From assembly GCF_036898095.1 (NCBI RefSeq), contig NC_090730.1, positions 32,948,761 through 33,012,760 of the forward strand: a stretch of DNA of 64,000 bases. Direction: 5' to 3'. Shown piece by piece: positions 1-10,444 of the stretch. Below the pieces are notes generated by a model that was not told the origin of the DNA, did not search any database, and worked only from the letters and a program-made list of their open reading frames with translations. Positions within the stretch are counted from its first letter, which is position 1, and every line of letters begins with the position of its first letter. This DNA is from Palaemon carinicauda (lineage: Eukaryota; Arthropoda; Malacostraca; Decapoda; Palaemonidae). The position numbers and the translations under genes were made by a program.

Positions 1-114
1 AGAAGGAATTCGCAGTTATGATCTTCTCTTTTAGAGAAAGTAAGAGGTGTTACTGGCGTGTTTATAGTTGCTTAAAATTGTTCAAAAGTTAAAGGTGTCT
101 GGTTTCAGTTCCAT

Positions 115-284
115 AAGAATGGATGTTCTCCAGAATGTCAGCCGGGCAAGCACAACACCCACTGTGGTGACCAACCACAACAGTGGCCTTTCCAGTAAAC
201 AGCTTAACCTCACGGTCCTGGGATCGATCTGCTGACATGAGAATGTGAGGCAAACACGTTACCACTGAACTAGCCAGGAATTTC
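115..284 (-). mobile_element. tRNA-derived SINE
   Basis: Read on the minus strand, 257-280 is a tRNA-like 5' part with a pol III A-box (TGGCTAGTTCAGTGGTAACG) and 219-230 is a B-box (AGATCGATCCC), at tRNA-like spacing. The following ~100 bp (CACTGTTGTGGTTGGTCACC and on) is a non-tRNA body. The anticodon arm does not fold as a usable tRNA and there is no CCA-end stem. This is therefore a tRNA-derived SINE and not a tRNA gene. The 3' limit is approximate. Confidence 0.7.
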
Positions 285-1104
285 CGAAGACAACAGGCAT
301 TTTACAATAGAAAATACCTATTTTTTAGTAGAAAATATCGTCCCGTCCGTAACTATAATAAAACCCCTAGATACCGATATCTGTAAAAGTTATATTTTTT
401 AAGTTAGAAGGATGAGTGAAACAAGAAAAGTAAGGTTAGGTCATGGAGTCTTAGGGGTGCCACAGCCCACACCTGGGTAAGGTCAAACGTCTTAGGTGGT
501 TAGGTTCGGCTGGGGAACCTTAGGTTACACGGCGTCCATTTGCTTCACTAATGAAACATGGTTCTTCAATCTGTTTCTATTGTTTAAACTGTTTTATAAC
601 TTTAAAAATAAGGATTTCCGACAATTACCAGCATCGAACCCATTCATCATCACTGTAGATACACCAGGGTTTACATATGATTATTTCTTGTGTATTTTCC
701 AATGGATATTTTTAAGAACTATAATGAGTTTGTTGTTTACGTAAGGGCAACATTGTATCTGCACAAATTACATTATGCTTTGCAATGTGATGCAAGTTTC
801 CAAGATGTTGGTTAATATTTACAAGTGTCAGCTGATTTCTGCACTCTGTATATTCCGTTCAGCCCTGAAACTATTGCCTCAAAAAAAAGGAAAATGTTTT
901 TACTCCCGAAAAAAAACATGTATATTGCTTACGAAATATCTTCAAATGATTTTAAAAATAATAAACTTGTAACTGTAATTCAAGACATTGCACGGTTCCC
1001 GCCCGTCGGACATGCCAACAGCTGCACAGCAATGCCGCCCAGAAATCAGCTGTTATGTTAGTAGTAGTAGTTCAGTCACGTAAGATATGAAAACTCTGGA
1101 AAAT
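285..1104. other. unannotated sequence
   Basis: AT-rich sequence with no convincing coding region. The short open frames at 496-744 and 775-1061 show no recognisable domain. A short AGT-type run lies at 1058-1070. I see nothing functional here. Confidence 0.5.
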
Positions 1105-1118
1105 AAAACTTTCTTATT
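1105..1118. repeat. target-site duplication, 3' side of LINE-1119
   Basis: The 14-mer AAAACTTTCTTATT occurs here and again at 7167-7180, immediately outside the two ends of the minus-strand LINE. This is the expected footprint of target-primed reverse transcription. Confidence 0.75.
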
Positions 1119-1579
1119 CTTCTTCTTCTTCTTCCATTTTAGTAGGAGATCTGGCCCACTTCTTAGAGCCAATGTACTCCCCTGTAAATATGATACAAGA
1201 TAAAATATTAGATCTGATCAAAAAAGTTGATAAATTTCAAGTGTTAGTCTGTTAGTAAACGTTAACTCCTTCACCGAATGTAATGAATGATATGTTCACT
1301 CACCCACATGAGGCTTATTACCTTTAGTTCAAACAATATCCATGCTCCCCCCTTCCATTGATATTGTTTTTATAGTGCAAAATATATATATCATACTTTA
1401 TTAAAACCATTTTCATTTAAATACATTTACATTTATTTATAGTCAAAACAACCTCCTGTGGTTTGTCTATGACAAAATCGTTGCATTAAATGTAGTCTCT
1501 TTACAAAAGAACATGTATGTGGGTTTAGAGACTAAATTTAATCCTAATTCCTCTGTTGGATAATTAATTTTACAGATGA

Positions 1580-4500
1580 TTATAATGTGTTTAGTAAATT
1601 AGTTTTGGTTAGAAATGTTATAAGAGCAGTTTTCACCCTTTCCTGTATATCATTTTCTTCGTGTTTTCCTAATAGATTATTCATAGAGCAATTCAATTTG
1701 AGTCCTGCTAATTTTACTTCTAAATCCTTTCTTTGCAGATTATATTTCTTACAATTTATCATTACGTGTGAAATGTCCTCTACTACATTGCATGTGCTAC
1801 ACAAAGGTGTATTTGTCATCTTGAATTTATGTAAATATGCATTTACTCTAACATGTCCAATTCTCAAATTTCCCATTACGGTTTCTATTTTTCTATTTCT
1901 ACAATACGCTGTCTCCCAATCTTCTATAATAGGTTTAAATGTACCGAGCCACTTACTTGATTTTATAACATCCCACTCCATTTGCCAGGTTTCTATCATT
2001 TTTCTCTGTAATATTGTTTTCTTCTCTGTCATCGACAAGTGGTTGTTGATAGTACAGGGGTTATTTAACCCTTGTTTAGCGGTTGCATCTGCCAGCTCGT
2101 TTCCCAGGATTCCTTTGTGGCTTGGAATCCACTGCAGTTTTACAAAATTGTAATTGCTATTCATTTCGATTAGCATCTCCTGTATACTGTGCACTACTGT
2201 TTTGAATCTTTTTGTATAATTATTATTTATCATTGAAATGGCAGATAATGAATCTGTGAATATTACCGTCTCTTTGCTCCTGTAATTACCCCCTGTCCAT
2301 TTCAGCGCTTCCCATATAGCAAATAATTCAGCACCCAGAATAGACGTTGCTGGGTTTAATCTAAAACTACAATAAAAATCAAGGCTGGGAATAACATAGG
2401 CGGCTGCACATGACCATTCCTCACTATGTATTTCTTTTTTGGACCCATCCGTATATATGTCTAAATGGTTAAGATACTTTTCCTCTTTCATTCTACAGAA
2501 CTCTTGAATAAATTTGTTATTAGGTTCCTCCTGGTCAATGTCATCCATTGGGTTAATACCAAGATACTTACCAATACATTGCCAGGGGGCTGCAACGGGA
2601 AAGGCCCTTTCTTCCCGTTGCATCCCTAACTTCACTTTCCACCTAATCATGATGTCTTGTACCCTTAATATAAATGGTTTTTTAAAATAACCCGAGTTCC
2701 ATCCTCTACCGTCTAGTCTTTTATCGTTCAGAACTTCCTGGCTAGTTGGGTGATTCTTACTTAACTGTTTTAATTTTACATAATAAAGCAACATTTTGTA
2801 CTGTATTTTTATTCTTACTGGTGTCACGTTACTTTCAACTTGTAGTGATACAATGGGAGATGTATTCTTGGCTCCAAGAGCTATTCGTAAAGCAATATTT
2901 TGTATTTTTTCCAATTTTTCTAAGTTACTTCTAGCTGCTGACGAATATACTTCAATTCCATATTCAATTTTGCTTAAAATGTAAGCCTTATAGAACATCA
3001 GCAAAGTTTTCCTATCTGCTCCCCAGGTGTAAGAGGAAACCGCTTTCAATAAATTCAGTCTCTGGTAGCATATTGCTCTTACCTGGTTGATGTGATGTGT
3101 CCAAGTGAGGCCTGGACTGTCCCATACCAATCCTAGATACTTGTATTTACATACCCATTCAATTATATTGTTGTCAATTTTGATTTTAGGTAAGATATCT
3201 ATTTTTTTGTTTGTGAAATACATTATCTTCGTCTTTCCTGTATTTATCCTTAGCCCCCATTTCTGGGTCCATTCGTAAAACCTTTCAATCGCATCCTGAA
3301 CTTCCAGACAAGCCATCTCAATTGTATCTGCAGTTACAAAGAAGCAAGTATCATCTGCAAATTCTGAACTTTTGACTGGTTCTACGTTTGGTATGTCACT
3401 CATCATGATATTGAATAATGTAGGACTTAAGACTGAGCCTTGAGGAACCCCTGATCTAATTTTTCTAGGGTTGGAATATTTATTTTCTACATTTACTACA
3501 TATTCCCTATCTTTCAAAAAGCACTCATGCCATGCTAACAGTCTCCCTGTGACCTTTCTTGCGAGTTTATACATCAAAGCTGTATGGTTTATTGTATCAT
3601 AGGCACTCTGTAGATCAAAGAAAACCACTACTGTTACCTTACGATTTATAAATGAAACTCTTACCTCATGCTCCAGTCTAACTAACTGGTCTGTTGTACT
3701 CCTAGTTTTTCTGAATCCACTCTGGTTTCTTCCCAATTGATCGTTATTTTCTAACACCCAGTATAGGCGTTTATGGACCATTCTCTCCATTAGTTTGCCG
3801 AAGCAAGATAGCAATGCGATTGGTCTGTATGAATCTGGTAGTTCCTCCGGTTTTCCAGGTTTTAGTACCGGCCAGATCATACTCTGTTTCCACATCTTAG
3901 GATAACTTATAAATCTCCAGCTTTTATTAATAAAACCCAATACTTGATGACGTTTCCCCTTTGACATATTTTTGATGAATTTGTTATGAATTTTGTCTAA
4001 CCCTGTTGCACTTTCATTTGGCAACTCTTTGATGCACTCTTCTAGCTCGGCCATTGAGAATAATTTGTTGTAATCCTTAAATTCCTTATTGTGTTTTTCT
4101 ATTTCAACCCATTCAATCATTTCCCTCTCTGACTCTAATTCAATTGCCACACACAAATTTTTCCCAAAGGCTTCTGCCAGCAATTCTGCCTTTTCTATCG
4201 GATCGAAAATCAATTTGTTTTCCCCATTAGTTAGTGGATGGTTATCTCTAACTGGAATTCCCTTAATCCTATTAATAGTGTTCCAAACTTCTTTCTGAGG
4301 TGTATTCATATTCATTTTACCTGTGTAATTACCCCAAGAAACCCTTTTTGTAACTTTATTACATTTCTTTGCTACTGCTTCTTTTTTGCGGAAGTCGATT
4401 TTATTACAAGTGGTTGGGTGTTTGGTGAACAGCTTTCTTGCTCGTCGCCTCTCTGCTACTGCCTTACTGCATTTCTCGTTCCACCATGGCTTGTTATATT

Positions 4501-5389
4501 TAATACTTACCTTCTCATTAGTTTGTCTGATATTCTTTTCACTAGATTTTATCATTCTATTGCTGAAATCTTGTATTTCACCATCTAGTTCCAATGTGTT
4601 TGCCACTTCTATTGCGTCAATATCATTATTCCACTTTTGCCAATTAACATCTTCCAACACCCACCTCTTTCTTTTCCATAACCCAGTTTGTTCAGTTTCT
4701 AAGTCACTATATATTAAAATTGGTGTGTGATCACTACCCCTGTCAGCTAGCTCTTTTATATTAAAATAATTCGCTATTGTGGATGAACTGAAACATAAAT
4801 CTATTGTTGAAAATGTCCCTGTAATAGGATTCAGTCTTGTAGGTAATCCCGGTGGAGTAATTAGTACTAAATTGTCATGTTCATTAAATACTTCCACTAT
4901 ACTTTTCCCGCTATTGTTGATTTTGTTTTCGGCAATATCCGGTTCCCACAAGGAGTGATGAGCGTTAAAATCCCCTACAACTATAAAATTTCTCCCAAGT
5001 TTCTCTATGTAATAAACAAATTCCTCTTTAGTCAACCTGTCACTAGGGTTATACGCATTTATTATATCTAAATCACCTCTCTTGAGTTTGACTTTGATGT
5101 GCTGAACTTCCATATTACCATTTGGATATTCTGTGGTGTTTCCCATTACATAACAAACGTCACGTCTAATAAGGATCATTACACCCCCCATTCTTTGACC
5201 TACCCTGTCTTTCCTTAGAACTCTATAGTTTATAAACTTTACCTGTTGATTTTCTTTCAAAAATGTTTCACATACACAGCAAACATGAGGTTTGACACTG
5301 TACAACATCAGTTTTAATTCCGACAGATTGTTACACACACCCCTCGCATTCCATTGAATTATAGATAATTTTGACATATTAATATCCAT
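1580..5389 (-). CDS. LINE ORF2: endonuclease-reverse transcriptase-RNase H
   Basis: A 1269-aa polyprotein that nicks target DNA and primes reverse transcription of its own RNA. The apurinic-type endonuclease occupies about residues 1-230: QWNARG near 12, CET near 40, VVGDFNAHHS near 137, TIDLCFSS, and RGSDHTPI near 220. The RT lies at about 480-730: FFDLQSAYD, SGVPQGSVLSP and the catalytic SSEFADDTCFF near 676. RNase H lies at about 975-1110: IYTDGS, AELFAIWEAL, FTDSLSAI, WIPSHKGILGNELAD. A C-terminal CCHC knuckle (CSTCNVVEDISHVMINC) is near 1197. The ATG lies inside the last codons of ORF1: ATGGATATTAA serves both the ORF2 start and the ORF1 stop TAA, an 11-nt overlap. This suggests coupled termination-reinitiation. 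No internal stop is seen. Confidence 0.9.
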   Translation of the reverse strand: MDINMSKLSIIQWNARGVCNNLSELKLMLYSVKPHVCCVCETFLKENQQVKFINYRVLRKDRVGQRMGGVMILIRRDVCYVMGNTTEYPNGNMEVQHIKVKLKRGDLDIINAYNPSDRLTKEEFVYYIEKLGRNFIVVGDFNAHHSLWEPDIAENKINNSGKSIVEVFNEHDNLVLITPPGLPTRLNPITGTFSTIDLCFSSSTIANYFNIKELADRGSDHTPILIYSDLETEQTGLWKRKRWVLEDVNWQKWNNDIDAIEVANTLELDGEIQDFSNRMIKSSEKNIRQTNEKVSIKYNKPWWNEKCSKAVAERRRARKLFTKHPTTCNKIDFRKKEAVAKKCNKVTKRVSWGNYTGKMNMNTPQKEVWNTINRIKGIPVRDNHPLTNGENKLIFDPIEKAELLAEAFGKNLCVAIELESEREMIEWVEIEKHNKEFKDYNKLFSMAELEECIKELPNESATGLDKIHNKFIKNMSKGKRHQVLGFINKSWRFISYPKMWKQSMIWPVLKPGKPEELPDSYRPIALLSCFGKLMERMVHKRLYWVLENNDQLGRNQSGFRKTRSTTDQLVRLEHEVRVSFINRKVTVVVFFDLQSAYDTINHTALMYKLARKVTGRLLAWHECFLKDREYVVNVENKYSNPRKIRSGVPQGSVLSPTLFNIMMSDIPNVEPVKSSEFADDTCFFVTADTIEMACLEVQDAIERFYEWTQKWGLRINTGKTKIMYFTNKKIDILPKIKIDNNIIEWVCKYKYLGLVWDSPGLTWTHHINQVRAICYQRLNLLKAVSSYTWGADRKTLLMFYKAYILSKIEYGIEVYSSAARSNLEKLEKIQNIALRIALGAKNTSPIVSLQVESNVTPVRIKIQYKMLLYYVKLKQLSKNHPTSQEVLNDKRLDGRGWNSGYFKKPFILRVQDIMIRWKVKLGMQREERAFPVAAPWQCIGKYLGINPMDDIDQEEPNNKFIQEFCRMKEEKYLNHLDIYTDGSKKEIHSEEWSCAAAYVIPSLDFYCSFRLNPATSILGAELFAIWEALKWTGGNYRSKETVIFTDSLSAISMINNNYTKRFKTVVHSIQEMLIEMNSNYNFVKLQWIPSHKGILGNELADATAKQGLNNPCTINNHLSMTEKKTILQRKMIETWQMEWDVIKSSKWLGTFKPIIEDWETAYCRNRKIETVMGNLRIGHVRVNAYLHKFKMTNTPLCSTCNVVEDISHVMINCKKYNLQRKDLEVKLAGLKLNCSMNNLLGKHEENDIQERVKTALITFLTKTNLLNTL

Positions 5390-6923
5390 TTTTACTTGCT
5401 TTTGGTTTTTCCCTTACACTTAAATCCTTCCTAAGATTTTCAAATTCACCATCGTCAACAGTTACACCAAACGTTACTAGCATTTCCCTTCTAACATTTT
5501 CATCCATTAATATTGAATGACTATCAGAAGTTTCCTTATTGGCTAAAATTCTTTGTACAACACAAATAAATCTGCATAGTTTTATTATTATTTCCGAGTC
5601 CATTTTGTTTTCAGTTTTAGAACTTTCTTTGTGTTCGGTTCCCTTCCCTTCAGTTTGACAGCTTTTATCATTCGTTTTTATTTTCTGCCTTTTCACAATT
5701 TCAGCATAATTTCTCTTGAAAGTTTCGTCTCTTATTTGTTTAGTACTAAGATTTGAACCATTCGTCCCTGTTTCTGTTGTTTTATTACTTACCTGGTCAT
5801 ATTTTTCATGGCCCCTCACATTTTCCCTCTTCCACTGATTATACTTGACTTTAGCTTGGTCGTAAGGTACATTTTCCAATGTTTTAACTATCTGTATTCT
5901 TTGGGCTTCTCTAGCTACTTCACAACCCCTATAACTAGCGACGTGCTTCTCCGAGCAATTTGTGCACTTTAATTGGTCCTTGTTTAGGTCTTTACGGCAC
6001 TCTTTGGCCATATGGTCTCCCCCGCATTTTACACATTTATTTATTTTTGATTTACAGTCGTCTTGATGGTGACCAAACCTCTGACATTTGAAACACTGAA
6101 TGACCTTTGGTATAAACGGCTTAACTTCCAGTATTCTGTTTCCAAATTTAATTTTCTCTGGCATCTCATTTCCCTCAAATGTAATCTTTACACATTTAGC
6201 TTTTACTCCATCCTCTCTCTTACCTTTCCACATCCTTTCTATTTTGCTAACCTTAATATCCTGATCTTCCAAATATTCCTTAATTTCCTCCTCTTCTATT
6301 TCCTCATAAATTGGTCCTAGTACCCCTACTTTCCTAGTATCTCCTATTGGTTGTCGACATTTTACCTGATACGTGTCTTCTTGAGAACCAAAAGTTGTTA
6401 GAGTCAATAAGTCATTTATGTCTTCCTTTTCATTAAAAAGTGCTACTAGATGGTTTTTAGTTTCATTGGTTTTATAGTCCACCACGTTTTTCTGTGCAAA
6501 CGGCGACTGCCTTAAATATCTCTCCACCTTAATAGGGTTCCGAAGTAGTCTCACTGAATTTCCTTCTGTATCTAAAAATTGCATGATTATTACCTTACCT
6601 TCTACTTTATGTTCTAACCTATTATTTTTCCTATCTTGATCTAACTGATTTGTTACATGTTTTCCTGTGCTACTTTTTGCTGTTAATTTTATAAGAGGAA
6701 CATCCCTTGTAGTTGTCAACCTTTTTATTTTGTCCACTCGACCAACTCTACTACCAATATGGTATTCAATTTCTCCCTCCGAACTATCACTTTTTTCTTG
6801 TTCCCTTTTCCTCCTTCTAGAATTTCTACTTTCTATTTTAGTCCAGTCGTAATCCATTTCTCTGTTATACTCAATATCTGAGGCCATAGTCAAAGAGTCG
6901 TTATCCTGGTCGGTCAAATCCAT
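5379..6923 (-). CDS. LINE ORF1: gag-like RNA-binding protein
   Basis: A 514-aa nucleic-acid-binding protein expected to coat the element RNA. The N-terminus is charged. The middle (about residues 275-335) holds three Cys/His knuckles: CFKCQRFGHHQDDC, CVKCGGDHMAKEC, and CTNCSEKHVASYRGC (the last spaced as CxxCx4Hx5C). This is the usual ORF1 architecture of I/Jockey-group LINEs. The C-terminus is Lys/Glu-rich with no known domain. It overlaps the ORF2 start by 11 nt in another frame. The frame is open throughout. ATG at 6923 is chosen because the next sequence upstream lacks an in-frame extension with similarity to the family. Confidence 0.85.
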   Translation of the reverse strand: MDLTDQDNDSLTMASDIEYNREMDYDWTKIESRNSRRRKREQEKSDSSEGEIEYHIGSRVGRVDKIKRLTTTRDVPLIKLTAKSSTGKHVTNQLDQDRKNNRLEHKVEGKVIIMQFLDTEGNSVRLLRNPIKVERYLRQSPFAQKNVVDYKTNETKNHLVALFNEKEDINDLLTLTTFGSQEDTYQVKCRQPIGDTRKVGVLGPIYEEIEEEEIKEYLEDQDIKVSKIERMWKGKREDGVKAKCVKITFEGNEMPEKIKFGNRILEVKPFIPKVIQCFKCQRFGHHQDDCKSKINKCVKCGGDHMAKECRKDLNKDQLKCTNCSEKHVASYRGCEVAREAQRIQIVKTLENVPYDQAKVKYNQWKRENVRGHEKYDQVSNKTTETGTNGSNLSTKQIRDETFKRNYAEIVKRQKIKTNDKSCQTEGKGTEHKESSKTENKMDSEIIIKLCRFICVVQRILANKETSDSHSILMDENVRREMLVTFGVTVDDGEFENLRKDLSVREKPKASKNGY

Positions 6924-7166
6924 CCTGGGTCGCCTTAACCTAGGCAGACCTAGGGTAAGGTTGCTAACCTATCTATTAACTCTTATATTATTTGAAAATA
7001 ATAGAATGGTCTTACTTTCTTCTTGTGGTCTGCAGAAGACGGCCTTGTCAGAGGTCCTAGAGCCTGTTCCAGGAATATAACAAAAACACCAAGAATTCAG
7101 AACACTTTACTCATGGAACACCTCATACATACGTCCGCACTAGACAGCTGCCCGACCTCGAGTCTC

Positions 7167-7192
7167 AAAAACTTTCTTATTATTATTATTAT

Positions 7193-7248
<56 letters not shown>

Positions 7249-7263
7249 CCTCAGTTATAACTC

Positions 7264-7310
<47 letters not shown>
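7167..7310. repeat. 5'-side TSD followed by (ATT)n, (AGT)n and (ATT)n microsatellites
   Basis: 7167-7180 is the second copy of the 14-bp TSD. (ATT)n runs to about 7194, (AGT)n covers 7194-7248, and a second (ATT)n covers 7264-7310. The last array is the usual tail or junction of the adjoining dispersed repeat. Confidence 0.85.
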
Positions 7311-7472
7311 GCTAGGCTACAACCTTAGTTGGAAAAGCAAGATTCTATACGCGCAAGGGCTCCAACAGGGAAAAAGAGCACAGTGAGGAAATGAAACAAA
7401 GAAATAAATAAATGCTCTAAGAAGTAATAAAAAACTAAAAATAAAATATTTCAAAAACATTAAAACAGATAG

Positions 7473-7475
<3 letters not shown>
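7311..7475 (+). repeat. dispersed A-rich repeat, copy 1 (truncated)
   Basis: Starts GCTAGGCTACAACCTTAGTT and continues through a G/A-rich stretch into AAATAAATAAATG. The same sequence occurs inverted at 12838-13399 and, diverged, at 17846-18300. All three lack coding capacity, and copies 1 and 2 abut an (ATT)n array. From memory this resembles a very common decapod repeat; that assignment is knowledge and was not computed here. Confidence 0.75.

Positions 7476-7558
<83 letters not shown>
7476..7558. repeat. (TA)n microsatellite
   Basis: Nearly pure TA dinucleotide array of about 83 bp, with one ATG-type interruption near its end. Confidence 0.97.
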
Positions 7559-7653
7559 CTGTATAAATGACTTATTTCAGCCTGTTCAACAAAAACTTTG
7601 AACTTTTGAAGTTCTACTGATTCAAATATCCGATTAGGAAGATAATTTCACAA
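7559..7653 (-). pseudogene. CR1-like LINE ORF2, extreme C-terminus (split part)
   Basis: Minus-strand translation gives NYLPNRIFESVELQKFKVF followed by EQAEIS. It continues, without loss of frame, the FIPAVTKLWN that ends at 16643 on the far side of the inserted LINE. 7644-7653 (AATTTCACAA) is one TSD copy; the other (AATTCCACAA) is at 16633-16642. The RT body of this older element is at 16643-17833. Confidence 0.75.
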
Positions 7654-8314
7654 GTGTCCTCCCTGATTGCAGTATGCAAAACTGAGGATATAGATGTAAT
7701 CCTGCTACAAGAAATACTTCTAACAGCAGGAAAAAAAAAAACTCAGAATAGCAGGTTACAACGCCTACACTACACCACACTTAGGCGCAGACAGAGGCTT
7801 AGCCACACTAGTCAAAACTACTATACCAACAACAAGGTTACACAACCCAATTCCTTATGGGACCAATGTAGAGACACTAGCAGTAACAACAACATTACTG
7901 AATCAAAAAGTGGACATATACAAAATATACAGAAAACTAAACAGGGAGGACACAGGAGAGCTACAGCTCACACAACTTTTTGCTCATTCAGAAAGAACAC
8001 CAACAATCATATGTGGGGATTTTAATGCACATCACTCTATACTATCATCCCCATCTATGACTAACCCCTCAGGGGAACACAAAGTTTTTTGCCCTGGGGG
8101 AATTTGAATGAGTCGCCCTCCTAAACACAAGGCAACCTACACACTTAAGAGGAGGCAGATTGGATCTGACCTTTGCTACAACAGCAATAAGAAACTTAAC
8201 CAGGTGGCAAGTACACTCAACCCTGATTAGTGATCACTTTGCCACAGTAACAGAATTGGAGATGCAACAGCTACCTCCAATTCCACCACCTCCATCAAGA
8301 TGGAATCAGGACCT
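7654..8314 (+). pseudogene. LINE endonuclease domain, broken
   Basis: Fragments of an apurinic-like endonuclease lie in shifting frames: VILLQEI, PTIICGDFNAHHS near 8020, a GGRLDLTF stretch near 8155, and STLISDHFATV near 8225. These are the conserved D/N, D and SDH positions of LINE endonucleases. A TGA at 8107-8109 and frame changes around 7730 and 8090 break it. The reading stops at ...WNQDL, where the LTR element begins. It resumes as ADWVCFRLAIEEW at 13462. Confidence 0.8.
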
Positions 8315-8499
8315 TAAATAAGAGCTTGGTCCATTTATTCAAATGTCTTTATTATTGAACAATGACCACGGTCAATCTGAAATGAACATAAAACATATTT
8401 AGAAGAAATGATGAACAATGTATATAACTGAAATGAACATAAAACATATTTAGAATAAATGATGAACAATGTATATAACTCAATGTTTATAACCCTCTA
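8315..8499 (-). repeat. 3' LTR of gypsy-like element
   Basis: A 185-bp LTR matching the one at 12725-13456 once the repeat in that copy is discounted. On the minus strand it starts TAGAGGG and ends CTTATTTA, not the usual TG...CA. It contains a TATA-like TTATAAAC, two AATAAA signals, and a tandem duplication of about 51 bp (about 8368-8469). Confidence 0.85.
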
Positions 8500-8513
8500 T
8501 CTCCCCCCAAGTT
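8500..8513 (-). other. polypurine tract of gypsy-like element
   Basis: On the minus strand AACTTGGGGGGAGA lies directly against the start of the 3' LTR, the position and composition of a plus-strand primer. Confidence 0.8.
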
Positions 8514-8692
8514 TTTAAACGGCCTTTTAAAATGTCTCTCGTGGAGGTCGGTTTAAAACTGATGTCAAAACATTAGGTGGCAATTAAACGTCCAAATTAT
8601 AGGTTCATGAACACTCAACTCCTGTTAGCATGTGAAGGAACGGAAACTTGAAAAACAATTATTGTCATGTGTTGATCATGATGACACTATAG
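8514..8692 (-). other. 3' untranslated part of gypsy-like element
   Basis: Between the integrase stop and the polypurine tract. There is no open frame and no env-like gene. Confidence 0.6.
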
Positions 8693-10444
8693 CTAGTTCA
8701 TCTCGAAATCACAGTGCCATGTTGGCGGTCGACGGGTATGACTGGATTTGCGTTGCTCCAAATTTGGCATGGCAGGAGTTAACTGCGATGGAGAGTTTGT
8801 GCTATCATTGGGAGGTGGAATCTCTGCTTGATGATTCGCAGTGTTACCGAGGTCGTTGGGATACCATTCCGGAGCAGCAACATCAAAATGAATGTTAGGG
8901 GTAGTACCGCTTGGTAACGGCAAAGTGGTCAGTGGAAGAGTACCATGTGTGTCCGGATTTTGGGTTGTCGAAATGGCGTCCTTCGCAATGGTCTCAGACG
9001 TTTTAGTGGTCGAAGGATTGGCAATAGGTACAATCTGATTCCGATTATAGTCATCTCTAATTGTACGGACTTCTGGAATACTCCTGACAGGCACGTATTG
9101 TCTCAAAAACTTCCGGTTCCTTAGCGTGACCCTACCAGATCCATCAACTCTGATGACGTATTGGTCGAATTGGCGGACTTCTATGATGACACCGGTTTTG
9201 TCCCATTTCAGGGGGTGATTTCCTGTTTGATTTTGGATGCGAACCCGGTCACCTACGGACAGTGGGGGTAGTCTTTTAGTGTGCTCTGATAACCCCTCTC
9301 CCTGTTTAAGGTGTCGATGTCTTAGGGCCTCCTCTCTTGCATCGAGTGTTTCCTTCCACGTGTCGTGGGGACGGTACCAGCCGGGCGGGACAGGTATGAA
9401 GTCTCTGATGGGATGACCAAATACACATATTGCAGGAGATAACTTGGTATCTCTGTCAGGTGTGTTCCTGTATTGGAGCATCGCACGTTGGAATCCATCA
9501 GTGTTGAGATCACCGTTACTGCCCGTGTTGTCCGCTACAAGACGCTTGACAGTTTTGACGCCTATTTCGGCTCTGCAATTACTATGTGGGAAGGCCACAG
9601 AGGAAAGGCGGTGATGGACTCCCCAGTCCTTTAAAAACTGCCTAGTTGCCGTCGCTGTAAATTCAGGTCCACCATCAGATGTCAATTCATCCGGAATCCC
9701 AAATGTCACAAATGTTCGGCGTAGTGAAGTTATAAGACCCTCTGCACCGTTCGAAGATCGTTCAACTATGGGCCAATTCGAGTATCGATCAACTATAACT
9801 AAATATCCAACTCCTCGGCAGTGAAAGTAATCTGCACAAACACATTGGAATGGGTAGTCTGGAGATATAAATGGTATAGGCAGAGCACTAGGATTCGAAG
9901 GCGCGATGCGATTGCAGTGGTTGCATCGAGCTCGAAGTGCTGTTATAGCGGGTGTTATCCCTGGCCAAAACACAGATGACTCTGCTCGCGATACCATAGA
10001 GGTAACTCCTTGATGTGCTGAATGAAGAGATGTGAGAATTTCCTGGCGAAGGGCTGGAGGAATAACTATACGCTCCTTGTATAGTATCACACTATCAACA
10101 GTGTAGAGATACTCGCGGAATTGAAAATACTCTCGAAGATGTACAGGAAATTCTTGGCGAGACTCTGGTACTCCGCATTCTATAAGGCTGAGCAGTTCAT
10201 GCATGTTATCGTCACTACTTGTGGCAGTGCGAACTCTGTCCCAGGTGACTGCTCTCACGTTAAGTGAGTCAAGTGAGCATACTGCTGATGCGGTGATACA
10301 AGTATCAATATCATTGTCAGTGGAAACAGAATATGCTGATGGCAATTTGTGTAGGGGAACATTTCTCACGGAAGGTACAGTGTCAACTGATGCAATGTCA
10401 TCTTGAAGCGATAGCTTTTCAGATTTTCCAGTTGGGTGGCACAA
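8693..10444 (-). CDS. gypsy-like integrase (pol C-terminal part)
   Basis: A 583-aa open frame. An H2C2 zinc-binding domain (HSAHQG...CNHCN, about residues 140-180) is followed by the DDE core. The core reads [20 protein letters not shown] (first Asp), [10 protein letters not shown] (second Asp), and [17 protein letters not shown] (Glu). A basic chromatin-proximal tail follows. It inserts the cDNA copy into host DNA. It is the downstream part of pol; the apparent ATG at 10444 is not a true start. A frameshift near 10490-10505 separates it from the RNase H region upstream. Confidence 0.85.
   Translation of the reverse strand: MCHPTGKSEKLSLQDDIASVDTVPSVRNVPLHKLPSAYSVSTDNDIDTCITASAVCSLDSLNVRAVTWDRVRTATSSDDNMHELLSLIECGVPESRQEFPVHLREYFQFREYLYTVDSVILYKERIVIPPALRQEILTSLHSAHQGVTSMVSRAESSVFWPGITPAITALRARCNHCNRIAPSNPSALPIPFISPDYPFQCVCADYFHCRGVGYLVIVDRYSNWPIVERSSNGAEGLITSLRRTFVTFGIPDELTSDGGPEFTATATRQFLKDWGVHHRLSSVAFPHSNCRAEIGVKTVKRLVADNTGSNGDLNTDGFQRAMLQYRNTPDRDTKLSPAICVFGHPIRDFIPVPPGWYRPHDTWKETLDAREEALRHRHLKQGEGLSEHTKRLPPLSVGDRVRIQNQTGNHPLKWDKTGVIIEVRQFDQYVIRVDGSGRVTLRNRKFLRQYVPVRSIPEVRTIRDDYNRNQIVPIANPSTTKTSETIAKDAISTTQNPDTHGTLPLTTLPLPSGTTPNIHFDVAAPEWYPNDLGNTANHQAEIPPPNDSTNSPSQLTPAMPNLEQRKSSHTRRPPTWHCDFEMN

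Larger units (their letters stand above)
1119..7166 (-). mobile_element. full-length I-group-like LINE (EN-RT-RNase H) with TSD
   Basis: About 6.05 kb on the minus strand. Order: 5'UTR of about 243 bp (7166-6924), gag-like ORF1, ORF2 with endonuclease, RT and RNase H, 3'UTR of about 460 bp (1579-1119), and a short (AAG)n tail at 1119-1133. Both ORFs are open from start to stop, and both ends carry an identical 14-bp duplication, which suggests a recent insertion. Non-LTR elements with RNase H after the RT belong to the I-like groups; I cannot fix the clade. Immediately beyond the 5' TSD lie (ATT)n/(AGT)n microsatellites. Confidence 0.85.

Noticed and set aside
219..284. Possible tRNA gene on the minus strand
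   Set aside because: A- and B-boxes are present but the acceptor and anticodon arms do not pair; a SINE head explains it better.
8632..8898. Plus-strand 88-aa frame, and other plus-strand frames at 10203-11709
   Set aside because: They are antisense shadows of the gypsy-like pol on the minus strand.
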